Virus record (IMG/VR): IMGVR_UViG_3300021963_000598
Location: 1 to 25,426 of that record
DNA length: 25,426 nt
DNA from: a virus
Strand: one strand, 5' to 3'
The translations under genes and the position numbers were made by a program. The first letter of the stretch is position 1; every line of letters begins with the position of its first letter. Positions 18,310 through 24,924 of the stretch are shown here, in pieces. The notes under the pieces were generated by a model. That model saw only the letters and a list, made by a program, of their open reading frames with translations, made no database searches and was not told the DNA's origin.

Positions 18310-18873
18310 CTATGCAAATTGGCCAGGCCACTCAGCTACCAGTTGCTTGGCACGACTGCTTGCTTGGTATTCACTCAGTGCATCACGCAATGCTTGTTCA
18401 ACAAACTGGTTAAAGGTCATGTCACGTTCGTGAGCTAGTTTCATGTATTGTAACAGTTCTTCATCCGAAAAGTCAACTGGTACTTTTACCCGTGTGTCAT
18501 AGTTCTCACCGGCTCGAATAGCCAGTGCTTTTTGGATAAAGTCATCATCAACCTCTAAGTCAACGTAGTCAACATTGTCCCATGCATTATTGCCTATAAC
18601 ACTTTTGGATTCTGCTTCCTTACGATGTTTTTCAGCATAGTCTGGATTGATCATACGATAAGCCCGATCGTTGGTATAATCGCACATGCTGACTTCGTAT
18701 ATCTTTTGGCTTTTGGTGCTAAAGATGATACCAAAAGTGTATCCGTCTTTACCGTGGCCACCATTCCAACTATCTAGCATATAACTATTTGGGCCGTAAC
18801 AGGTCCAACCATAATCACTACCTTCGGTAATTTTATAGTCAACCAATTTCATCCATTCTTGCATCGAGATCAT
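18310..18873 (-). CDS. conserved phage protein with C-terminal ribbon-helix-helix-like region
   Basis: 187 aa. The N-terminal domain (MQEWMKLVDYKITEGSDYGW, DSWNGGHGKDGYTFGIIF, EVSMCDYTNDRAYRMINP) matches a conserved T4-like cyanophage protein. Residues about 130-170 (RVKVPVDFSDEELLQYMKLA then RDMTFNQFVEQALRDAL) look like a beta-strand plus two helices as in Arc/MetJ-type DNA-binding domains. The ATG at 18873 has AGGAAC 8 bases upstream; a second ATG is three codons in. Directly downstream of the intron-bearing tRNA-Leu. May be a regulator, unproven. Confidence 0.75.
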   Translation of the reverse strand: MISMQEWMKLVDYKITEGSDYGWTCYGPNSYMLDSWNGGHGKDGYTFGIIFSTKSQKIYEVSMCDYTNDRAYRMINPDYAEKHRKEAESKSVIGNNAWDNVDYVDLEVDDDFIQKALAIRAGENYDTRVKVPVDFSDEELLQYMKLAHERDMTFNQFVEQALRDALSEYQASSRAKQLVAEWPGQFA

Positions 18874-18894
18874 AATTTTGTTCCTTTAAAATAA

Positions 18895-18944
18895 TTGGTG
18901 CGAGTACCCGGGGTCGGTTCACTTGCAAACTCACTTGGTGCGAG
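18895..18944 (-). repeat. 10-base direct repeat of the tRNA-Leu 3' end
   Basis: TTGGTGCGAG occurs at 18895-18904 and 18935-18944; on the RNA side this is CTCGCACCAA, the tRNA 3' end. The distal copy may be a remnant of a second tRNA 3' end. Confidence 0.6.
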
Positions 18945-19230
18945 ATACCAGACTCGAACTGGTACGCATTACGCGGCGGATTTTCGTACCACTATAGTTT
19001 TCACTACCCTTTCGGTTTGTGGTCTGGACTATACCTTGACCTTTGCTTTTGCTTTAGGTCCCTGCCGTCTAGTCTCTACACGTTCGAAAGTATTTCTACT
19101 TAGGCTTCGCTCGGTATTAGCATGTTACAGCCTTCACCGAATTTGACAGGTTCTACCATTGAGATTTCTCTCAAGGCACTCAAATTGTTCTATTCAAGTC
19201 CGCTGGGTCTACCGATTCCCCCAATCTCGC
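18936..19230 (-). tRNA. tRNA-Leu(UAA) interrupted by a group I intron
   Basis: 5' exon 19196-19230: acceptor GCGAGAT, Leu-type D-arm and GCGGACTT. 3' exon 18936-18984: AAAATCCGC, class II variable arm CGCGTAATGCG, T-arm ACCAG-TTCGAGT-CTGGT, ATCTCGC, A73, CCA. Joined exons give anticodon loop CTTAAAA (UAA). The 211-base gap falls between U34 and A35, the same place as the classic cyanobacterial/plastid tRNA-Leu(UAA) intron. Confidence 0.92.
18985..19195 (-). other. group I intron (211 nt) in tRNA-Leu(UAA)
   Basis: The 5' exon ends in U, the intron ends in G (18985), and the internal guide GAGT can pair with exon ACTT to leave the U-G splice pair. Core elements on the minus strand: P4 TTCGGT (19136-19141)/ACCGAG (19110-19115), the R-type stretch AGAGACTAGACGG, and P7 GACTA (19070-19074)/TAGTC (19027-19031). 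No ORF inside. Small size and position resemble group IC3 tRNA introns. Confidence 0.88.
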
Positions 19231-19291
19231 ATTTAACTTCTTTGCTCTTTCATAGTTACCGCCTCTACCCGGGCAATTAATCTATTGTTTA

Positions 19292-19450
19292 TTATCCACC
19301 TCGACCAGCTGCCTTACGCACAGGTTTGCCGCTGGCCACAGGTGGTGCTGTTTTTTTAGCAGTTTTGGAAGTCCCACCTTTTGCATCAGGATGAGCTGCT
19401 GCCTGCTTTTTCTCTAGTGCGGTTTTTACCGCGGTAATAAATGAAGTCAT
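19292..19450 (-). CDS. 52-aa basic Ala/Lys-rich protein
   Basis: From the ATG at 19450, with GGGAG 8 bases upstream: MTSFITAVKTALEKKQAAAH, then a Lys/Ala/Pro-rich disordered region ending PVRKAAGRGG. It recalls small (about 50 aa) proteins of Proteobacteria and their phages that begin with a short amphipathic helix and end in RGG or GRG. Basic charge and the GRGG tail suggest nucleic-acid or ribosome association. Lies between tRNA-Arg(UCU) and the intron-bearing tRNA-Leu, within the transcript of the promoter at 19648-19676. Confidence 0.72.
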   Translation of the reverse strand: MTSFITAVKTALEKKQAAAHPDAKGGTSKTAKKTAPPVASGKPVRKAAGRGG

Positions 19451-19481
19451 AAAATTCTCCCAATATTTGTTATTTAACACC

Positions 19482-19556
19482 TGGTCCGGCGTGACGGAAT
19501 CGAACCGCCATGTACAGGGTAGAAACCTGCTATATTTTCCATTATATGAACGCCAG
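19482..19556 (-). tRNA. tRNA-Arg(UCU)
   Basis: Acceptor CTGGCGT/ACGCCGG, D-arm ATAT-AATGGAAA-ATAT, anticodon arm GCAGG-TTTCTAC-CCTGT, T-arm GGCGG-TTCGATT-CCGTC, A73, CCA. Confidence 0.93.
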
Positions 19557-19563
19557 CAATGTT

Positions 19564-19638
19564 TGGTGCGACCTACTGGATTCGAACCAGTCCCATAAGA
19601 ATTATGAGTTCTCGGCACTACCGCTATGCTAAAGTCGC
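19564..19638 (-). tRNA. tRNA with CAU anticodon (Met or lysidine-type Ile)
   Basis: Acceptor GCGACTT/AGGTCGC, D-arm GCAT-AGCGGTA-GTGC, anticodon arm GAGAA-CTCATAA-TTCTT, T-arm ACTGG-TTCGAAT-CCAGT, A73, CCA. One of the two non-initiator CAU tRNAs may be tRNA-Ile2 for AUA. Confidence 0.92.
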
Positions 19639-19647
19639 TTGAATTAT

Positions 19648-19676
19648 ATTATATAGTATAAAATAGGTATTGTCAA
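19648..19676 (-). promoter_or_regulatory. consensus sigma-70 promoter for the 19.6 kb tRNA group
   Basis: -35 TTGACA (19671-19676), 17-base spacer, -10 TATAAT (19648-19653), reading into the CAU tRNA 10 bases further on. Confidence 0.85.
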
Positions 19677-19683
19677 TTACTTA

Positions 19684-20013
19684 TCAGTCCAAACGTGAGC
19701 CAGCGTAGGCATTCTCAATACCTGCGGCACGTAGCACTCGAACGTAGGCTTCGGCGCCTTGCTCTTTGGCTGTGATGCATTGTGTCCAGCTGCCCGAAGG
19801 ATTCCACAGTTGGAGTCCGCCGCGGTATGCAGGCTTGAAGCCCACTGCCTTCAGCGCACGGCCCAATTTGGTTGAGCCTTTTTCGTTGACCGTAACCCAA
19901 GCAAAGCCGCACATGTCGCGGTCGCCGTGTTTGGCCAGGAAGTCCTCGGTGGCCTTGGCAGCCGCTTGGGTTGCTGTTTGATGTACGCCGGCCAGGTTAT
20001 CTAGTGCAATCAT
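19684..20013 (-). CDS. conserved phage/bacterial hypothetical protein
   Basis: 109 aa. CGFAWVTVNEKGSTKLGRAL, AYRGGLQLWNPSG and the C-terminal AYAGSRLD match a family seen in many phages as I remember it, annotated only as hypothetical. Length agrees with the family. Start ATG at 20013 has AAAGGA about 8 bases upstream, close behind the promoter at 20033-20061. Function unknown. Confidence 0.8.
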   Translation of the reverse strand: MIALDNLAGVHQTATQAAAKATEDFLAKHGDRDMCGFAWVTVNEKGSTKLGRALKAVGFKPAYRGGLQLWNPSGSWTQCITAKEQGAEAYVRVLRAAGIENAYAGSRLD

Positions 20014-20032
20014 TTCGTTTCCTTTAGTGTGT

Positions 20033-20061
20033 ATTATAACAAGGTTTTACCAATCAGTCAA
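20033..20061 (-). promoter_or_regulatory. sigma-70 promoter for the 109-aa gene
   Basis: -35 TTGACT (20056-20061), 17-base spacer, -10 TATAAT (20033-20038). Confidence 0.85.
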
Positions 20062-20079
20062 CCAGCTTGCATCAACCGA

Positions 20080-20255
20080 CGTTCGAGGGCTCAGCGCCCC
20101 GGCTTTACAAAGCCTTCCACTGCTAACTACTGCTTCCCAATTTAATCGTCCATCGGCACCCGTGGTAGGGCTTACGATGCTCATCGGCCCGACATTCTAG
20201 TGTCGGTGATCCTTGGGATAGGACTGCTAGGCCTTGACCTGCCTAGCATCAGGTT
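20080..20255 (-). ncRNA. highly structured intergenic RNA candidate
   Basis: No supported ORF. Five hairpins in 170 bases: TGCTAGGC/GCCTAGCA (20225-20248), CCGACA/TGTCGG (20189-20206), GGGC/GCCC enclosing CGATG/CATCG (20168-20190), GGCTTT/AAAGCC (20101-20114) and GGGC/GCCC (20087-20099). None has a terminator T-tract. Sits between a stop codon and the next promoter. Confidence 0.45.
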
Positions 20256-20260
20256 TTGAT

Positions 20261-20722
20261 CTATGTCAAGCTGTACATTTTTGCACGTAGCAGGTCGCCT
20301 AGAGCAGGCTGATGTTCTCCTGGAACAACCACACCCTCTACAAACAGATCCACGCCTTCGCTGTAGTATCCGTTTGACTCGCCTAACCAACGCACATCCA
20401 CATAGCCCTTGCGGGTAGCGAACTTGTAGAAGGTCCAAGTCACGCTCTCGTGATCTCCTTCGTCAAAGTCCACAGGAGTCTCGCCTTGAACTTGTTCAGC
20501 AACCAACAAAGGCTCGCCAACCAAATCCTGCAAGTCACCAACTATGTCGTTGATGTCTACCAACTCGCAACAATCTTGCGAGTGAGCAAACGTGAAACGT
20601 TCGCCTTGTGCAGTTACGAACATCATCTGTTCGCCGCCCACAGAGCCAGTCACTTGCACAAAGGTCTTGCCCAGCATCTGTGCCATGCCCTTTTGTGTGT
20701 CTACTATGTTTTCGTAATCCAT
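20261..20722 (-). CDS. DUF7448-like phage protein
   Basis: 153 aa. The sequence TFAHSQDCCELVDINDIVGD, LVGEPLLVAEQV, VTWTFYKFATRKGYVDVRWLGESNGYYSEGVDL fits the DUF7448-type proteins common in phages (a Cys-Cys-Glu motif and a final GESNGYYSE). Function unknown. Start at 20722 is 1 base after the stop of the 90-aa gene, with GGAGAA as ribosome binding site overlapping that stop, so the two are coupled under the promoter at 21030-21058. Confidence 0.78.
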   Translation of the reverse strand: MDYENIVDTQKGMAQMLGKTFVQVTGSVGGEQMMFVTAQGERFTFAHSQDCCELVDINDIVGDLQDLVGEPLLVAEQVQGETPVDFDEGDHESVTWTFYKFATRKGYVDVRWLGESNGYYSEGVDLFVEGVVVPGEHQPALGDLLRAKMYSLT

Positions 20723-20723
20723 G

Positions 20724-20996
20724 TCATTCTCCAGTGTAAAGTTCGTAGATGGCCTTAGCAGCCACAGGATCCAACCGGTTCAGTTGCAGAGCGCAGGCAG
20801 TCAACATCTTGTGACGGCGGGCAACCTCTGCACGGGGCAGTTCGCCATCACAGGACAAATTCTCAGGGCTTAGATCTGCATCAATCTTCTGTGCAACCCG
20901 CTGGCGACCTTGTGCAGTGGACAGTGTAAACTGTTCACCTTTGAACAGAGCATTCCATTTGTTGGCCTGCTCTACATACGCCTTTAGTTCTTTCAT
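20724..20996 (-). CDS. 90-aa phage protein of unknown function
   Basis: Start chosen at ATG 20996 because AGGAG lies 8 bases upstream; the earlier in-frame ATG (21023) sits at the expected transcription start and has no binding site. Sequence: helix-rich, MKELKAYVEQANKWNALF, then TLSTAQGRQRVAQKIDADL and RRHKMLTACALQLNRLDPVA. No known motif. First gene of a two-gene operon with the DUF7448-like gene. Confidence 0.7.
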   Translation of the reverse strand: MKELKAYVEQANKWNALFKGEQFTLSTAQGRQRVAQKIDADLSPENLSCDGELPRAEVARRHKMLTACALQLNRLDPVAAKAIYELYTGE

Positions 20997-21029
20997 CGTC
21001 TGCTCCTGGTTTGTTTGTTTCATGTGTGT

Positions 21030-21058
21030 ATTATAGTGCCTTTTGGTTTACCGGTCAA
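21030..21058 (-). promoter_or_regulatory. sigma-70 promoter
   Basis: -35 TTGACC (21053-21058), 17-base spacer, -10 TATAAT (21030-21035), for the 90-aa/DUF7448-like operon. Confidence 0.87.
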
Positions 21059-21063
21059 CCAAT

Positions 21064-21402
21064 TTACACAACTCCACGGGTATCAGTATTCAAATTGGGT
21101 TTGAGAGTGCGTATCAGTGCTCGCTCTGCAATGTGAGCCTCAGTTTTGCCACGCACCACTGCAACAATACGATATTGGAAATTCTCAGTGCCACGAGCAC
21201 GAATTGCTTCGTACAAACTCCAGGACTTGTCTTCGCTACGTGAGCGATAGATGTGTTTGTTGATGCGGGTGCGAACACTCTTTAAAACAGTGCTCTGAGT
21301 TTTGGCAGTCACACCAATATAAAAGTCTGTGCCGCTCTCAATCCGGTAAATGATGTGAGTACGATCAGTACGTTTTTTGCGGGGTTGCTTTTTAATTTCC
21401 AT
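21064..21402 (-). CDS. GIY-YIG endonuclease
   Basis: 112 aa from the ATG at 21402; the frame is open further upstream, but that would run across the promoter. GIY-YIG core: HIIYRI (16-21) and DFYIG (26-30), conserved Arg around residues 44-46, a Glu-containing helix ([16 protein letters not shown]) and PNLN near the end. The protein is almost only the nuclease domain, as in phage homing or repair-type GIY-YIG proteins. The ATG is 6 bases from the -10 box, so its mRNA would be essentially leaderless. Confidence 0.85.
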   Translation of the reverse strand: MEIKKQPRKKRTDRTHIIYRIESGTDFYIGVTAKTQSTVLKSVRTRINKHIYRSRSEDKSWSLYEAIRARGTENFQYRIVAVVRGKTEAHIAERALIRTLKPNLNTDTRGVV

Positions 21403-21408
21403 ACTAGT

Positions 21409-21437
21409 ATTATAGCAAATTGGACAATTCCGGTCAA
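21409..21437 (-). promoter_or_regulatory. sigma-70 promoter of the GIY-YIG gene
   Basis: -35 TTGACC (21432-21437), 17-base spacer, -10 TATAAT (21409-21414). Confidence 0.87.
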
Positions 21438-21457
21438 CCGAATCCACAGTGTCAGTT

Positions 21458-21500
21458 GGCAAGTGCTTACTAACTTATTAGGCAAGTGCTTACTAACTTA
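21458..21500. repeat. tandem 20-base direct repeat upstream of a promoter
   Basis: GGCAAGTGCTTACTAACTTA at 21458-21477 and again at 21481-21500, separated by TTA. Lies 20-60 bases upstream of the -35 box of the GIY-YIG promoter; possible operator or activator sites. Confidence 0.8.
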
Positions 21501-21520
21501 GTTGTTGTATTTCTGCAACA
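21501..21520. repeat. GTTGTTGTATTT(C/T)TGCAACA element
   Basis: Near-identical 20-base element (one difference) occurs at 12756-12775, also just upstream of a -35 box (12743-12748). Contains GTTG/CAAC inverted ends, so a protein site or small hairpin. Confidence 0.55.
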
Positions 21521-21543
21521 AATGTGTTAATACTGCGGGATTA

Positions 21544-21903
21544 TTATCGAGATAATCCACGTATAAATCGTTCGATATCTCCGTACAATGACATCATGAT
21601 TGCTTCTTGACTGCCAAATAATATTAGTTTGGGTTGTTTTCCAGGTTTGATATAATATGGACAAGTGAGTTTGTTATTAAGTGTGATCAATTGATTGGGT
21701 TTGTTTGGCATACTCGGCGGTACTTCAAATTCATAATACATCACGCCCAACTGATTGAATATGTCAAACCCCTGCATACTCAATCGCAATCCACTCACGG
21801 GCCTGATATCTTGCCACCAATCCTGTATGGCCAATTCTACTGTAGGGTGATTGTCTGGCAACTGGGCCAGCATCTGCTGAGTAAACTCAAGTTTAGTTGT
21901 CAT
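21544..21903 (-). CDS. conserved T4-like phage protein
   Basis: 119 aa. LEFTQQMLAQLPDNHPTVEL, GLRLSMQGFDIF, YEFEVPPS, LTLNNKLTCPYYIKPG and LILFGSQEAIMMSLYGDIERF match a conserved hypothetical protein of T4-like marine phages that I recall with the same segment order. No known function. Its start overlaps the stop of the 98-aa gene upstream (11 bases), indicating coupling. Confidence 0.8.
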   Translation of the reverse strand: MTTKLEFTQQMLAQLPDNHPTVELAIQDWWQDIRPVSGLRLSMQGFDIFNQLGVMYYEFEVPPSMPNKPNQLITLNNKLTCPYYIKPGKQPKLILFGSQEAIMMSLYGDIERFIRGLSR

Positions 21904-22189
21904 TGGGGAACACTTGTGCCCCTTGTGTTAACAATACCACTGTGAATTTGTCTGTTTTGAACTGACTGTTGAGTTTGCGGGCCAAATTGATAGCATGACC
22001 TTTGTTAGAAAAACTGACCTTTTTGTACTTGGGTCCAGGGTACTGTGTGAGCATGTGAGAAGTCTTGAGATTGATGGCTGTTGAGTTGTAAAAAACGGCC
22101 CACACTCCATCAGCAGCCAATACTTGTTCAGTCTTGTAAGTTTGTTTGTTTATGTGTTCAATTAACACAGTGGGTTTTGGACGACTCAT
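21893..22189 (-). CDS. conserved T4-like phage protein
   Basis: 98 aa, starting MSRPKPTVLIEHINKQTYKT, with WAVFYNSTAINLKT and YPGPKYKKVSFSNKGHAINL, the typical phrases of a small conserved protein in T4-like cyanophages. Function unknown; basic and compact, possibly nucleic-acid binding. Overlaps the following gene. Confidence 0.8.
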   Translation of the reverse strand: MSRPKPTVLIEHINKQTYKTEQVLAADGVWAVFYNSTAINLKTSHMLTQYPGPKYKKVSFSNKGHAINLARKLNSQFKTDKFTVVLLTQGAQVFPNDN

Positions 22190-22228
22190 TCATTAAACTC
22201 CTACATTTATTTATCCAAATGCAGCAGT

Positions 22229-22429
22229 TCAAAATGTTCCGCCAGTGAGTTCTATCTTTATGACCTCGTCTGTTTTGCCATCTGTGCGCAATTGTTCCAA
22301 TACCAATAGTAATTTAGTAATGTCAGCATGTAGATCTTTGGCATCTCTGAGACTCAAAGTGACATCTCTTCCGCCGCGACTTTCCTGTGCTTTGATCAAG
22401 TCAATAAAGCGATTTATGTGCAAACTCAT
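22229..22429 (-). CDS. small helical phage protein
   Basis: 66 aa from the ATG at 22429, which overlaps the stop of the MazG-like gene (ATGA). The longer reading to 22462 would run into that gene. Sequence MSLHINRFIDLIKAQESRGG then LSLRDAKDLHADITKLLLVLEQL suggests two amphipathic helices, probably oligomerising. Function unknown. Confidence 0.7.
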   Translation of the reverse strand: MSLHINRFIDLIKAQESRGGRDVTLSLRDAKDLHADITKLLLVLEQLRTDGKTDEVIKIELTGGTF

Positions 22430-22788
22430 ATGAGGTATTTTTTCAGTTCGGGCGGGGTCCATCCAATTGGTTTGAGCACTTTGCCATCTTCACGTTTGCG
22501 TACTTTGCCAGTTTCTTGATCAATTTTTGCAAAGTTAGTTGCCATAACTTCTTTCCATGCACCTTCAGCATCAGCACCCATGCTATGTATTGCACCAATA
22601 GTAACCACTAGAATATCAACCAATGCATCTAGTTGTTCTGTAGGATCGTCTGTTAATGTTGCTTCTAACAATTCCTGATGTTCTTCGTTGATGAGATTGA
22701 CATACATCAAATATTGTTTTTCATTAAAACGATCAACGCTTTGATCGCAGGCCTGCATAAATGTTGATTGATCTTTAAATGGATTCAT
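22426..22788 (-). CDS. MazG-like nucleotide pyrophosphohydrolase
   Basis: 120 aa. The MazG/all-alpha NTP pyrophosphohydrolase pattern is present: NEEHQELLEA (34-43, metal-binding Glu residues), then EQLDALVDILVVTIGA (51-66, second acidic set). The C-terminal KVLKPIGWTPPELKKYL is typical of phage versions. It should hydrolyse an NTP or alarmone-like nucleotide to the monophosphate; marine-phage MazG has been suggested to act on nucleotide pools, substrate uncertain. It overlaps its upstream neighbour by 14 bases. Confidence 0.88.
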   Translation of the reverse strand: MNPFKDQSTFMQACDQSVDRFNEKQYLMYVNLINEEHQELLEATLTDDPTEQLDALVDILVVTIGAIHSMGADAEGAWKEVMATNFAKIDQETGKVRKREDGKVLKPIGWTPPELKKYLI

Positions 22789-23221
22789 TTGCTTGTTCTT
22801 TAGTATGGAACGGACCTTGATATGAATATCGTTCTAACACAATTAGTTTGGGATTTTGAACTGCCTTCCAGGCACGATGTTGTTTGATTGTATACCATCC
22901 GGCAGCAAACCAACTTTTGCTTTTGTTATTTTTTGTAAACAATGGCAGTTTGTGTTTGACATCCCATACAGGATTCAACGCTTGACAACCAGTATTGTAT
23001 CCATGCACACAATTGGATGTGACAGCACCGGGCGATATTACAGTATTTTCAAATTCAATATCAGCTGCTTTGGCCAATGTTCGAATGGTTTCGAATCGGC
23101 TGACACTGTTTTCAATGGTAACAACATATCCAGTGTTATCTGCTATCACATTGCCAATTTTTCGATTGTCTTTTTTCAAGATCCAGAATTGATCAGCTAT
23201 GACGGGTTTGGCTAGTATCAT
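22775..23221 (-). CDS. conserved T4-like phage protein
   Basis: 148 aa. Conserved phrases WDVKHKLPLFTKNNKSKSWF, AAGWYTIKQ, PKLIVLERYSYQGPF and SRFETIRTL match a hypothetical protein of T4-like cyanophages found near the exonuclease gene. Function unknown. Overlaps the end of the exonuclease gene by 29 bases and the MazG-like gene start by 14, so it is tightly coupled on both sides. Confidence 0.8.
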   Translation of the reverse strand: MILAKPVIADQFWILKKDNRKIGNVIADNTGYVVTIENSVSRFETIRTLAKAADIEFENTVISPGAVTSNCVHGYNTGCQALNPVWDVKHKLPLFTKNNKSKSWFAAGWYTIKQHRAWKAVQNPKLIVLERYSYQGPFHTKEQANESI

Positions 23222-24215
23222 CTAATACTCCTTTGTAAGTTTCATTCATCCAACGACCAAAACTGTCAGCACTGTCGCTGCATTTGGTCAACTCATACTT
23301 TCCGCAAAATTTAAGAAAGTGACTGCCCACTTGTCCCACGTCTTTGTGAGATATTTGTTCACGTATGGCTTGATCAACCATGAGTTTGATGTTGTCCGGT
23401 TGAGCAGTGAGATCAATCAACACACGGTTACGATCATAATCATCTAACACACGATGTTCACCTCCATTGTGGTCAGACCAGTGTTGGAGCATGAGATTGT
23501 TCCAATTATATCCACGACGTTCTCTATCAGCAAATGCTTCTCGAAGACCAACTTTATTCTTGGTACCCTTTTCACGCACCCCCGGGTAGGCCGAAAACAC
23601 ATTGTCGCTGGTATCTCCTCGCATGCACTTTTCAAATAACAACCATGCAGGCTCGGGTGCAGTTTTGGGTAGTTTAGTTTTCTTATCTTTTACTGGGTTG
23701 TTTTTTGCGTCAAAGATGCCTTCCAGGGTGATCAATTCATCAGTGATACCATTGTATTGTTGAACGTTCGAGGCCACTAATTGCACAAAGTCTGTGTCTG
23801 AACTAACTATCACATGATCATCTTGGGGGTGTAAGGATACCCAACGTGCAATAATATCGTCTGCTTCTGCATTGGGGTGACGAATAACACTACAATTGGT
23901 TTTTGTACCCAAGTATTTAGTCAGTTCGTCGTAGGCCTCCCAAAACATTTTATCTTCTTCAGCTTCTTGCTCGGTCATTTTGCCCCGAGCAACAGCACGA
24001 TTTTTCTTGTAGGGTTCGTAATAGTCCTTGCGCCATGATCGACCTTCCAGTGCGAAAATAACATGGTCTGCTTGAAATCGTTTGGCAACCTTGTTAGTTG
24101 CCATCATTGTGACATGTAGAGCAAATCCCAGTTTAGTCCAAGCATCACTAGCCCGGTGGGCGCCGTGCCGTGCCCGAAAAAACATGTTGGCAGTGTCAAT
24201 TAGTAGATATTTCAT
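23193..24215 (-). CDS. T4 RNase H-like 5'-3' exonuclease (FEN family)
   Basis: 340 aa from the ATG at 24215, which overlaps the SGNH gene by 20 bases (the frame continues upstream to 24308 but the family starts at MKYLLIDTANMFFRA). Motifs of the 5' nuclease family: LIDTANMFF (Asp7), FALEGRSWRKDYYEPYKKNR (54-73), AEADD (116-120), SSDTDF (138-143) and RGDTSDN (199-205), which supply the carboxylates for two metals. T4 RNase H removes RNA primers from Okazaki fragments, so this is a replication protein. Strong call. Confidence 0.9.
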   Translation of the reverse strand: MKYLLIDTANMFFRARHGAHRASDAWTKLGFALHVTMMATNKVAKRFQADHVIFALEGRSWRKDYYEPYKKNRAVARGKMTEQEAEEDKMFWEAYDELTKYLGTKTNCSVIRHPNAEADDIIARWVSLHPQDDHVIVSSDTDFVQLVASNVQQYNGITDELITLEGIFDAKNNPVKDKKTKLPKTAPEPAWLLFEKCMRGDTSDNVFSAYPGVREKGTKNKVGLREAFADRERRGYNWNNLMLQHWSDHNGGEHRVLDDYDRNRVLIDLTAQPDNIKLMVDQAIREQISHKDVGQVGSHFLKFCGKYELTKCSDSADSFGRWMNETYKGVLDDTSQTRHS

Positions 24216-24924
24216 CAGGATCCAGTAGTTGAGTGGTCTTGATGTATTGTAACACATGTTCTGCCCAAAGTCTATGGCTTTCGGCATCAAAATGGTAATA
24301 TGCGGCATTTGCGTATGTGCCGCCGTTGTTAGTTAGCCAATTATGATAGGATTCTTCCCGAATGTATGGATACATATAGTTTTCTCCCCAATTGTGCTGA
24401 TTTTGAATATCACTAAATGTACTGTGCCCACTAAAGAACAAATGACGTATGCCTAAATTTTTAAGATACAAGTGCATTTTCCAAATGTTATCATGGGCTT
24501 GCAACGTTTTAACTTTCCAATCTATGTTTATAACATATTCCTTGTAGCGTTGTTGCAACTGTGCAGGTACGGTATCAATACCACTGGCATTCACTTGATA
24601 CCATTGATCTAGATGATACCACTCTTCTCTTTCCCACGTGGTCCATTGTAAAATCATAAATGTCTGATCTAGCCGGGCTGTGTTATTTTCAATCCATTCC
24701 TTGGTAATACGTATGATTCGATCGTTACTGCCACCCGAACTGGCCTCACACACTAACTTTGCCGCAAGTGAGTCTGCTAGCCGTCGACCATAACTCACAG
24801 CCAAATTAGCAGGATGCGGTTCAGTGCCACGTTGCCAATATTGTGGGTCATCCACTGCCCAAGCATGTTTAACCGCAGCTTCTGCAGCAGCAGAATGACT
24901 GCATCCGTTAACGTACAGAATCAT
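24196..24924 (-). CDS. SGNH/GDSL-hydrolase-like phage protein
   Basis: 242 aa. Blocks: YVNGCSHS (4-11), SGGSNDRI (63-70), LQWTTWEREEW, and a C-terminal YHFDAESHRLWAEHV carrying the Asp/His pair. The same layout occurs in T4-like cyanophages. Possible esterase or deacetylase acting on surface glycans, unproven. Head-to-tail with its paralogue at 24908 (17-base overlap) and with the exonuclease gene. Confidence 0.8.
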   Translation of the reverse strand: MILYVNGCSHSAAAEAAVKHAWAVDDPQYWQRGTEPHPANLAVSYGRRLADSLAAKLVCEASSGGSNDRIIRITKEWIENNTARLDQTFMILQWTTWEREEWYHLDQWYQVNASGIDTVPAQLQQRYKEYVINIDWKVKTLQAHDNIWKMHLYLKNLGIRHLFFSGHSTFSDIQNQHNWGENYMYPYIREESYHNWLTNNGGTYANAAYYHFDAESHRLWAEHVLQYIKTTQLLDPDEISTN

